Assembly: GCA_900696465.1 (NCBI GenBank)
Contig: CAADGE010000022.1
Span: 248,001-312,000 of the forward strand
Length of the DNA: 64,000 nucleotides
Source: an uncultured Planctomycetota bacterium
GTDB taxonomy: Bacteria > Planctomycetota > Phycisphaerae > UBA1845 > UTPLA1
Direction of reading: 5' to 3'
Numbering within the stretch: position 1 is the stretch's first letter; each line of letters opens with the position of its first letter. Positions 26,367-33,934 of the stretch are shown here, one piece after another. Under the pieces are notes generated by a model. It ran no database searches. It worked only from the letters and a program-made list of their open reading frames with translations, and was not told the origin of the DNA. Position numbers and translations under genes: made by a program.

Positions 26367-26883
26367 CAATCCGGCCATGCAACCCGTACTCGAATTATCC
26401 GCGCTCTTTGGCGAGTTGACGGCGCTGCAGGAATCTCTGCACGGCGTCATCACGATCAAGCTCGAAGCGATGCGTCGATCCGACGTCGACGGCATGCTTG
26501 CCGCCTCACACCGCGAGGGCGAACTGGCCGCGAAGGCCGAGCAACTCGACGAAATTCGGAAGCAGATCGTTTCCCGCCTCTGTATGGTGCTGGGGATCGC
26601 TCCGGAGGCCGGCGGCAGGCCGGTTCGCCTCAGCTCGATTCTCTCCCGGCTGGATCCGTCCCTGCGGCCGCGTCTGGCTCAACTCGCGGCGGCGCTTCGG
26701 GAGCGGATGCTCAAAGTGGCGGAAGCCAACCGAGTCGTGGAACTGGTCAGCCGTGAAATGCTGGCGCACTTCAAAGCGCTCTTCGCGGCGATGACCCAGG
26801 ACGAGGAAAACGTGGAAGTGTATTCGGCGGCAGGCGGCGCGACCCGTACGGGCGGTCCGCGCGTCCTGGATGCCGTGGGATAA
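26359..26883 (+). CDS. flgN: Flagellar export chaperone FlgN-like protein
   Basis: 174 residues, almost wholly helical. The pattern is FlgN-like: LELSALFGELTALQESLHGVITIKLEAMRRSD, then a long second helix with AEQLDEIRKQIV, and a third ending LVSREMLAHFKALFAAM. FlgN binds the C-termini of FlgK and FlgL and holds them for export; its gene stands directly before flgK, only four bases away, which supports the call. GGGAGG precedes ATG 26359. Sequence identity within the family is low, so position weighs as much as sequence. Confidence 0.75.
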   Translation: MPDNPAMQPVLELSALFGELTALQESLHGVITIKLEAMRRSDVDGMLAASHREGELAAKAEQLDEIRKQIVSRLCMVLGIAPEAGGRPVRLSSILSRLDPSLRPRLAQLAAALRERMLKVAEANRVVELVSREMLAHFKALFAAMTQDEENVEVYSAAGGATRTGGPRVLDAVG

Positions 26884-26887
26884 GACG

Positions 26888-28594
26888 ATGGGACTGTCCT
26901 CCGCACTTAGTATTGGTCGCACGGCGCTGACGGCTTACCAGGCCGCGCTGAACGTCGTCGGCCAGAACATCGCCAACGCCGGCACGCCGGGTTACAGCCG
27001 CGCGTCGGCGCGCCTGTCGGCGCTGCCTGGTCCTGGGCTGACGGTCGGACAGATCGGCAACGGTGTTCGGCTGGATGCCGTGCGCCGCCATGTCAGCGAG
27101 ACGCTCAATGCCAGATTGCGACTTGCCGGCTCCGATCAGCAGTCGGCCCTCGCGCAGCGCTCCAACCTGACGCGCATCGAAAGCATCTTCGACCCGTTGG
27201 GTAGTTACAACCTCGGCTCGCTGATGGGCGAATTCTTCAAGTCCGTCTCAAACCTGCAAAACACCCCGGAAAGCGCGGGCGCACGTGCCATCGTCGTCAG
27301 CAGCGCCCAGGCCCTCACGGGTCGTTTCCAGGAAATACGCGACCAGCTCGTCGGGCTGCGTTCCGAATTGAACGTGCAGATCGAGCAGCAGGTCGCACAG
27401 GCCGATGAACTGGCAGGCCGCATTGCCGAGCTGAACCTTCGCATCACGACGGCCGAGGCGTCGAGCGCCGGGTCCTCCGCGGCTTTGCGTGATGAACGCG
27501 ACCGGCTGCTCTCGGAACTATCCGAGTACTTCGCGATCACCGTTCGAGAACAGCCCAGCGGCGCGGTAAACGTCTACATTGGGAGCCAGTCGCTCATACA
27601 GGCCGGGCAGAGCTTCGGGCTCAAGACCGTAAACGAAACGGACGCCCAAGGTCTTCTCGCCTCCGTCGTGCGATTCAAGATCGACAACGGACCGGTCATC
27701 GCCTCCAGCGGGAGCGTCCGCGGACTGATCGAGGCCCGAGACAGCCACGGCGGCGCGCAGCTACAGCGACTCAACACGCTCGCCGCGGCCCTGATTCGCG
27801 AGGTCAACACGATCCATTCCGGCGGACAGGGACTCAGTGGCTTCGCGACGCTGACAGGGCTGACCTACGTAAACGATCCTGCGATGCCGTTGTCTACGGC
27901 TGAAAACGGGATCGCATTCCTGCCGCGCACGGGATCGTTCTTCATCGACGTGAAGGATCAGGCCACCGGCTCGATCGTGCGGACGCAGGTCCACGTCGAT
28001 CTCGACGGCATCGGTGCTGATTCCACGCTTAGTTCCATCGCTGCAGACATAACCACCAACGTGGCGAACGTCAAAGCCACTGTTCTTCCCGACGGACGTC
28101 TCGAACTGGTCAGCGATGATGGCTACCGCTTCACCTTCGCGGACGATACCTCCGGGCTGCTGGCTGCCCTGGGCATCAACACGTTCTTTTCCGGCGCCGA
28201 TGCCACCACAATCAGCGTCAACCCGCTGATGGCGTCAACGCCGTCGTTCATCGCGGCCGCCCGATCGGATCTTTCGGGCGACGGCAGCAATGCCACGGCC
28301 ATGGCCGCGCTGGCCGATGCGGCGCTGGCCGGTCTCGGCGGCGTCTCACTCAATTCGTACTACAACTCCACGATCTCGCAGATCGCGGTCAGTTCCTCCA
28401 GTGCGCAGAGTGCGCTGGAAGCCGGAACCATCATTTTCGATTCGCTGACGGCCCAGCGCGAAGGGGTATCCGGCGTCAGTCTCGATGAGGAAGCCGTTTC
28501 AATGATTTCGTATCAGCGGGCCTTCGAAGGCGCGGCGCGCTACATGCGCGTCGTCGATGACATGCTTCAGGTCCTGCTCGGCCTTGTGCGGTAG
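26888..28594 (+). CDS. flgK: Flagellar hook-filament junction protein FlgK (HAP1)
   Basis: 568 residues, within the family range. N-terminal rod/hook motif VVGQNIANAGTPGYSRAS and C-terminal SLDEEAVSMISYQRAFEGAARYMRVVDDML are typical. The coiled-coil between residues 150 and 210 has LRDERDRLLSELSEYF, another FlgK mark. The middle variable domain (about 330-480) contains a strand-rich segment VHVDLDGIGADSTLSSIAADI resembling the IN-type modules of flagellin and FlgL. The protein caps the hook for filament attachment. Confidence 0.93.
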   Translation: MGLSSALSIGRTALTAYQAALNVVGQNIANAGTPGYSRASARLSALPGPGLTVGQIGNGVRLDAVRRHVSETLNARLRLAGSDQQSALAQRSNLTRIESIFDPLGSYNLGSLMGEFFKSVSNLQNTPESAGARAIVVSSAQALTGRFQEIRDQLVGLRSELNVQIEQQVAQADELAGRIAELNLRITTAEASSAGSSAALRDERDRLLSELSEYFAITVREQPSGAVNVYIGSQSLIQAGQSFGLKTVNETDAQGLLASVVRFKIDNGPVIASSGSVRGLIEARDSHGGAQLQRLNTLAAALIREVNTIHSGGQGLSGFATLTGLTYVNDPAMPLSTAENGIAFLPRTGSFFIDVKDQATGSIVRTQVHVDLDGIGADSTLSSIAADITTNVANVKATVLPDGRLELVSDDGYRFTFADDTSGLLAALGINTFFSGADATTISVNPLMASTPSFIAAARSDLSGDGSNATAMAALADAALAGLGGVSLNSYYNSTISQIAVSSSSAQSALEAGTIIFDSLTAQREGVSGVSLDEEAVSMISYQRAFEGAARYMRVVDDMLQVLLGLVR

Positions 28595-28644
28595 TGGATT
28601 TGCGTTCCCGGTAAAGAACCGGAGATTCTGGAGTAAGTTCGGCA

Positions 28645-30579
28645 ATGGCGATACCTGGCGGCGGAATATCACGAGTCTCGCACGGCCTGCAGACCTTTAC
28701 GCTTCTGCAGAACCTGCGCCAGAACTCCATGCGCCTCTTCGCCGAGCAGCAGCGCCTCTCCTCCGGCAAGCAACTGCTCTCAGTCAGTGACGATCCCATC
28801 GCCGCCTCGAACATCGCTCGACTGCAGAAGCAGCGCGAGAACCAGAACCAGATTCTTACGAACCTGCGCCATGCCGACGGTCAGCTCTCTGCGGCCGACA
28901 GCGCCCTGACCGATGTCGCCGACCTGCTCATTCAGGCCTCACGGATTGCCAGTGAACAGGCCGGCAGTCTGCAAAGCACCGAGGAGCGTGCGGCGCAGGC
29001 CACGGTCGTCGCCAGTCTCATCGATCAGCTTCGCAACATCGGCAATCAGCAGTATCAAGGACTCTTCCTGTTCGGCGGTCGGGGGACCGAGCAGAACCCA
29101 TTCACGACGCAGCTCGGTCGCGTGACCTTCGCGGGCGATCTCGGTTCACGCAGCACGCTCGTCGGTCAGAACATGACGCAACCGTTCGATGTCAACGCCG
29201 CAGACATCTTCAATCTCAAGGGCGCGGTTGTCGGCGGATTGCAGGTCTTTGAGCCGCAGCTCGCAGCGGACACACGTATCAGCGAACTGGGCGGCGCCTC
29301 CGGTGCAGGTGTCCGGCTGGGTCGAATCCGAGTCGATCAGACCGGTCCGGCGATGAGTTTTGAGGTGGACTTCGCCGGTGCAGAGACCATCGGTGACCTG
29401 GTTGCCCGCTTCAACGATGCGGCGGCGGCCGCCGGCAGTGCCGCGACGCTGGGAATCAGTCCCGCGGACGGCCGTGCACTTCGTGTTAGCTCGGGCGGCG
29501 CAGCGACGATTCAGATCAGCGACGTCGGGCAGGGGGTCGCCGCGGCGGACCTGGGCCTTCGCAAAACCGCGATCGCCACGGACATCGAAGGCGACGATCT
29601 CCAGAGACGGGCCACGCTGACGACGAGACTCGCGGACCTTACGCCCGGCGGCATTTCGCTGCCCGACGGAGTGCGGATTACCAACGGAACAGTATCGAAG
29701 ACGGTCACTTTCGCCGGTGCAACGACGCTGCAGGACGTGCTCAACGCCCTGAACGGTGCCGGCGCAGGGATTCGTGCTTCGATCAACGCGGCGGGCAACG
29801 GCATCGAGGTTCAGAACCTGGTCGCCGGCAGCCCGCTGGTCATTGGCGAAAATGGTGGTGTCGATGCTGCGACACTCGGCATCAAGACGCTGGACAATAC
29901 CGTTCCCGTGTCGCGCCTGAACGGACTTCGCGGCATTCATCCGGTCAGCGGTAGCGATTTCCGCATCACCGACGCCAATGGGATTTCGTTCGAGGTGGAT
30001 GTCAGCAGCGTACAGATCATCGGCGATCTTCTCCATGCCATCAATGCCGCCGCCAACAACGCGGGCTCGACGCTGTTCGCCTCGGTTTCTGACAGCGGAG
30101 CCGGACTTCAGCTCGTCGGGCCGGCCGGACCGGGCACGATCCTCGTCGAAAAGCTCAATCTTTCGCCGGTGGCCGAGGAGCTGGGAATCCTCAAGACTGG
30201 TAGCGCGACGCTGTTGAATGGAGACGACGTCGGGGCCTTCTACCAGACCGGTGTGTTCAGTGCCCTCTATCGGTTGCACGACGCACTCCTCGCGGACAAC
30301 GCCTCCGAGATCACCGAGGCCGGAAAACAGATCAACGAAATGCAGCGCCACCTGTCGTCCGTTGCTGGTCAGGTCGGCGCCCGGGCACAGGCCCTCCGCG
30401 GCCGGCTTCAGCAGACGGAGGACGCCGTGACGGCCACCTCCGTCCTGCTCTCGGAGTTGGAAGACGTGGACTTTACGGAGGCAGTGACCAGGTTTCAGGA
30501 GGCGCAGACCGCCCTGCAGGCGAGTCTGCTGGCAGGGTCGAGAACGCAGTACCTGTCGTTGTTGGACTTCCTGCGATAG
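28645..30579 (+). CDS. flgL: Flagellar hook-filament junction protein FlgL (HAP3), enlarged
   Basis: 644 residues, about twice the usual 300-320. The N-terminal flagellin-like helices include LQNLRQNSMRLFAEQQRLSSGKQ and DDPIAASNIARLQ. The C-terminal helices include LNEMQ-like QINEMQRHLSSVAGQVGARAQALRG and VDFTEAVTRFQEAQTALQAS. Between them lie three tandem modules of about 90-100 residues (near 212-310, 320-415 and 425-525), each with a strand, a helix of the type TIGDLVARFNDA / TLQDVLNALNGA / IIGDLLHAINAA, and a final LGL/LGI(L/K)KT segment. These look like flagellin IN motifs and would form a surface domain on the junction. The assembly role of FlgL should be unchanged. Confidence 0.9.
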   Translation: MAIPGGGISRVSHGLQTFTLLQNLRQNSMRLFAEQQRLSSGKQLLSVSDDPIAASNIARLQKQRENQNQILTNLRHADGQLSAADSALTDVADLLIQASRIASEQAGSLQSTEERAAQATVVASLIDQLRNIGNQQYQGLFLFGGRGTEQNPFTTQLGRVTFAGDLGSRSTLVGQNMTQPFDVNAADIFNLKGAVVGGLQVFEPQLAADTRISELGGASGAGVRLGRIRVDQTGPAMSFEVDFAGAETIGDLVARFNDAAAAAGSAATLGISPADGRALRVSSGGAATIQISDVGQGVAAADLGLRKTAIATDIEGDDLQRRATLTTRLADLTPGGISLPDGVRITNGTVSKTVTFAGATTLQDVLNALNGAGAGIRASINAAGNGIEVQNLVAGSPLVIGENGGVDAATLGIKTLDNTVPVSRLNGLRGIHPVSGSDFRITDANGISFEVDVSSVQIIGDLLHAINAAANNAGSTLFASVSDSGAGLQLVGPAGPGTILVEKLNLSPVAEELGILKTGSATLLNGDDVGAFYQTGVFSALYRLHDALLADNASEITEAGKQINEMQRHLSSVAGQVGARAQALRGRLQQTEDAVTATSVLLSELEDVDFTEAVTRFQEAQTALQASLLAGSRTQYLSLLDFLR

Positions 30580-30718
30580 ACGGAGTTATCGCGGGCGACG
30601 ACAGGATGACATGGATGTCGTGTGACGCTTGTTGGTGATGGCCATCGCCGGGCCGGCCACCGGGACGTGGACGCGCGACGCGCAAATGGCCGCATGAGGC
30701 GGCCGGGAGTAATTGGTG

Positions 30719-31171
30719 ATGATCATTGAGACGTCACGGTTTGGCGGAATCGACGTGGACGATCAGCGATTCCTGAATTTTCCGCGAGGCCTGCTGGGCT
30801 TTCCGGATGACAAGGACTACGCCCTGATTCAGACCGGCGAAAACAGTGCCTTCTATTGGATGCAGGCCGTGCATCGCCCCGAACTGGCCTTCGTGGTCTG
30901 TGATCCGCGGATGTTCATTCCCGACTTCCGGATCGCCATCAAGTCCGAGGACCTTGCGTCGGTCGGATTGACTGATACCCACGGCTCCCAGGTCTTCGTC
31001 ATCGTCAACAAGGTGGACGACACGCTGACCGCAAACCTACAGGGACCGCTTGTGATCAATGTGGCTACCCGCGTGGGTAAGCAACTGGTTCTTTCCGAGA
31101 AGAAGTTCACGACGCGGCACCCGCTGATGCAGCTTCCGTCGCGTCAGGCGGCGATGAGCCGAACGGCCTGA
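30719..31171 (+). CDS. fliW: Flagellar assembly factor FliW
   Basis: 150 residues from ATG 30719; TTG 30713 and GTG 30716 in frame are alternatives. The family segments are INFPRGLLGFPD-like LNFPRGLLGFPDDKDYALI, FYWMQAVHRPELAFVVCDP, and INVATRVGKQLVLSEKKF-type VINVATRVGKQLVL. FliW binds CsrA and is displaced by flagellin, so export of flagellin frees FliW to block CsrA. Its neighbours csrA and flagellin are in the order known from Bacillus and Campylobacter-type systems. Confidence 0.95.
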   Translation: MIIETSRFGGIDVDDQRFLNFPRGLLGFPDDKDYALIQTGENSAFYWMQAVHRPELAFVVCDPRMFIPDFRIAIKSEDLASVGLTDTHGSQVFVIVNKVDDTLTANLQGPLVINVATRVGKQLVLSEKKFTTRHPLMQLPSRQAAMSRTA

Positions 31172-31534
31172 TACGGGTGTGGTCGATCGAGAGGATGATA
31201 TGACGCTTTGCCGCGAAATACTTTCGCACGTCGCTTCGGCCGCGTGGCCGGGTACAGGCCTTCGCCTGCCCCTTGCCCGCCGACCGGGCAGTGAGCCGGG
31301 TCGCGCGCCGTCGTCCATCCGCCTCGATCAGCGGGAGCTAACACAAGGCCGGCCTGCTCGAACCGGCCTACGATCTCTCGGCGACCCCCGCGCGGGCGTC
31401 GACCGCCTCGGGCGGTTCTCGACAGCGCGGGAGCGTGTCGTCCGACGGATCGGGCGATCATGGATCGAGCACGCCCAGACACGGATGTCTCGGCGAATAA
31501 CGGGCAATCTCGTTGCCAGAGCAAGGAGACAGGG
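31172..31534 (+). other. 363-bp spacer between fliW and csrA, one doubtful ORF
   Basis: This is long for the block. A frame starting at ATG 31200 (with GAGAGG just upstream) runs to 31574, overlapping csrA by 40 bases; its product is Arg-rich, low in complexity and matches nothing I know, so I do not call it a gene. I see no convincing sigma-54 or sigma-28 promoter here and no clear terminator. Confidence 0.4.
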
Positions 31535-31858
31535 ATGTTGGTCTTATCGCGTCAGCGTGACGAGACGATCATGATCGGCGACGACATCGAGATCACGATC
31601 GTTGATATTCGTGGAGATAAAGTACGACTCGGAATCACGGCGCCGTCGCATGTGCCGGTGCACCGGAAGGAAGTCTACGACGCCATCCAGCGCGAGAACC
31701 GCGCCGCGGCGAACATCAAGCCGGAGGATCTGCCGTCGGAGGGCCCGGCTGTGAAGCGACGGGGTGAAGGAAATTCAGAAGGGCGAGGCCGCGGTGCCGA
31801 AGGAAATCGGGGTCGAGGGCCGGAAGGGCCCCGAGATCCGGGGCGCGGCGGAACGTAG
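31535..31858 (+). CDS. csrA: Carbon storage regulator CsrA with C-terminal tail
   Basis: 107 residues. The first 62 are a normal Csr[21 protein letters not shown], then [18 protein letters not shown] and [12 protein letters not shown] with Leu4 and Arg44, the RNA-contact residues. The last 45 are an added tail rich in Gly, Arg, Glu and Pro ([14 protein letters not shown] and similar). CsrA binds GGA in hairpin loops, often masking a ribosome-binding site. AAGGAGA precedes ATG 31535. FliW upstream and flagellin downstream point to flagellin mRNA as the target. The tail could add RNA affinity or contact FliW; this is inference. Confidence 0.93.
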   Translation: MLVLSRQRDETIMIGDDIEITIVDIRGDKVRLGITAPSHVPVHRKEVYDAIQRENRAAANIKPEDLPSEGPAVKRRGEGNSEGRGRGAEGNRGRGPEGPRDPGRGGT

Positions 31859-32008
31859 CAACGTAGCACGGGAGAAGGACGAAGAGTCGAGGGATTTGTG
31901 AGAGCCGGACCGCGAACATTGGAACCACGCCGGAAGGTCGCCGGCGACGCCGACGCTGACCGAAATGCGTGAGATGTGACAAGTGAAACCCAACAAGCAC
32001 GGATGCTT

Positions 32009-32112
32009 CGGCGCAGACCAGCGCCGCGATGACTCGGCGTTGTAGACGCCGACAGGCGAAAGAGGAGCTTCGATGCCCTTCTTCGCAATGATCAATCAGG
32101 GAGGATTGTGAC
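32009..32112 (+). promoter_or_regulatory. Flagellin leader with two hairpins and GGA motifs (candidate CsrA target)
   Basis: Two tandem hairpins are visible: CGGCGC/GCGCCG at 32009-32026 and TCGGCGT/ACGCCGA at 32034-32052. Downstream are AGAGGAGC and the ribosome-binding site AGGGAGGATTG, each holding a GGA. CsrA control of flagellin through overlapping GGA sites is known in Bacillus; that it applies here is inference from gene order. No matching sigma-28 promoter was found in the 254-bp gap. Confidence 0.4.
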
Positions 32113-33552
32113 ATGGCTCGGATCAATACGAACACTGCCTCGATACTTGCGGCGCGCCAGCTTGGCCGCTCCAACGAGCAATTGAGGTCTTCGCTCGAAC
32201 GGCTCTCCTCCGGTCTGCGGATCAATCGCGGAGCGGACGATCCGGCAGGGCTCATCATCTCCCAGAGCTTGCGCTCGGAGATCCAGGGTGTCCGGCAGGC
32301 GATTACCAACTCACAGCGGGCTTCAAACGTCATCGCGACGACGGAAGGCGCGCTCAACGAGGTCTCTTCGCTGCTGAACGACATCCAGGCGAAGATCGTC
32401 GAGGCCGCCAACGCAGGTGCCGTCTCCGAGGACGAGATCCGGGCGAACCAGCTTCAGATCGACTCGGCGATTGCCTCGATTACGCGCATCGCCAACACGA
32501 CGACCTTCGGCGGTCGAAAGCTGCTCAACGGATCGCTGGGCTACATCACCAGCGGCGTCAACATCTCCAACATCTCCGACCTGCGGGTCCACGGCGTGTC
32601 GTTCGGCACGGCGAGCTACGTCCCCGTGACGGTCAGCGTCCTGCAGTCGGCACAGCACGCGGCCCTCGAGTTCCGCACCAGCTCCATCACCGCCGACGTG
32701 ACCCTCGAGCTGGCCGGCCCCAACGGCGTGACGGGTCTCCCGCTCCTTGCCGGCACGACCGCCAGCGCGATTGCCGCGGCGATCAATCTCGTCAGCGACG
32801 CGACCGGTGTGAGGGCCTCGCTCATCAACGACGCAAACGCCGCGAGCGGCATCGTGCTCTCGTCCATGGAGTACGGCAGTAACGCCTTCGTGCAGGTCAC
32901 CGAGATCGGTACGACACCCAACGTCTTTTCCACCGTGGACGGCGACGGTAACACGGTCAACCGCGACATCGGTCGCGATGCGACGGTCACCGTCAACGGC
33001 ACCAGCGCCCTGGGGCGCGGTCTCGACGTTTTCCTCAATACCACCGGCCTGTCGCTCGAGCTACGGCTCCAGGAATCCTTCAACGTGGTCGGCTCGACGA
33101 CCTTCGCCATCACCGGCGGTGGGGCATCGTTCCAGCTCGGACCGGGCGTCGACTCCAACCAGCAGGTCAACATTGGTGTCCAGTCGGTGGCGGCCTCGCG
33201 GCTGGGCAACGCCGGCGTCGGATACCTCTCCGATATCGCCAGCGGCGGTCCGTCGAGTCTCGTCAAGGGCGAAGCGGCGCAGGCCTCACGCATCATCGCC
33301 GAAGCCATCCGACAGGTGTCCATGATTCGCGGACGCCTCGGCGCCTTCGAAAAGAACACCGTCGATACCAACGTCAACCAGCTCCAGATCACCCTGGAGA
33401 ACCTGACAGCGTCGGAATCCACCATCCGAGACCTCGACTTTGCACGCGAGACCAGCGAACTGACCCGCGCTCAGATTCTCATGAACGCGGGTACCAGCAT
33501 CCTCGCGATCGCCAACCAGACGCCGCAGACCGTCCTGTCGCTCTTGCGATAA
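32113..33552 (+). CDS. fliC: Flagellin
   Basis: 479 residues. The N-terminal D0/D1 region shows the family pattern INTNTASILAARQLGRS, LERLSSGLRINRGADDPAGL and TTEGALNEVSSLLND. The C-terminal region has SMIRGRLGAFEKNTVDTN, RDLDFARETSELTRAQIL and the terminal ANQTPQTVLSLLR. The central 200 residues form a surface domain with an IN-type module (TASAIAAAINLVSDATGVRASL). There is no cysteine. Only one flagellin gene is in the window. GGGAGG lies nine bases before the ATG. Secretion by the flagellar type III system and FliW binding of the C-terminus follow from the family. Confidence 0.96.
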   Translation: MARINTNTASILAARQLGRSNEQLRSSLERLSSGLRINRGADDPAGLIISQSLRSEIQGVRQAITNSQRASNVIATTEGALNEVSSLLNDIQAKIVEAANAGAVSEDEIRANQLQIDSAIASITRIANTTTFGGRKLLNGSLGYITSGVNISNISDLRVHGVSFGTASYVPVTVSVLQSAQHAALEFRTSSITADVTLELAGPNGVTGLPLLAGTTASAIAAAINLVSDATGVRASLINDANAASGIVLSSMEYGSNAFVQVTEIGTTPNVFSTVDGDGNTVNRDIGRDATVTVNGTSALGRGLDVFLNTTGLSLELRLQESFNVVGSTTFAITGGGASFQLGPGVDSNQQVNIGVQSVAASRLGNAGVGYLSDIASGGPSSLVKGEAAQASRIIAEAIRQVSMIRGRLGAFEKNTVDTNVNQLQITLENLTASESTIRDLDFARETSELTRAQILMNAGTSILAIANQTPQTVLSLLR

Positions 33553-33587
33553 GCTCGCGGACAGGTCGAAGGGCGATGAACGAATCG

Positions 33588-33630
33588 GGGCCCGGAGCCG
33601 CGTGAATCAGCGGATTCCGGGCCCTTTCTT
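33588..33630 (+). terminator. Intrinsic terminator after flagellin
   Basis: A nine-base-pair outer stem GGGCCCGGA/TCCGGGCCC continues into an inner CCGC/GCGG stem and is followed by TTTCTT. It begins 36 bases after the flagellin stop and closes the flagellar block. Confidence 0.8.
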
Positions 33631-33934
33631 ATTCTGATCATCGGGGCCGGCCAGGTTCACCCCATCGCGGTTTTCTCCGTAAAAAGGAGCGTTTACAAGG
33701 GTACCAATGCCGCTTTCTACTCGTTATAATCATTATCTGAGCCGATTGGATTCTTACCCGCCGACCACGTTCGTTAGTCCGATTGATGGTCATGATGATT
33801 CCGCCGGGCAGCGTCAATGCCGCCCGGTAAAAACCGTCACCGTCCGCACGTCGATTACCGTGCCGCGACGACTTCAAGCGGTCTGACGTGATTCTCAGGT
33901 GGGGTTGAACTTGGAAGTGAGGGAGGTCTTGCGG
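33631..33934 (+). other. 304-bp spacer before the sugar dehydrogenase gene
   Basis: Apart from a weak CCGGGC/GCCCGG stem at 33804-33827 and the ribosome-binding site AGGGAGG near 33920, I see no gene, promoter match or known RNA element. Confidence 0.4.

Noticed and set aside
31200-31574. Arg-rich frame between fliW and csrA
   Set aside because: It has a fair ribosome-binding site, but the product is low-complexity, matches nothing and overlaps csrA by 40 bp; kept only as a note in the spacer entry.
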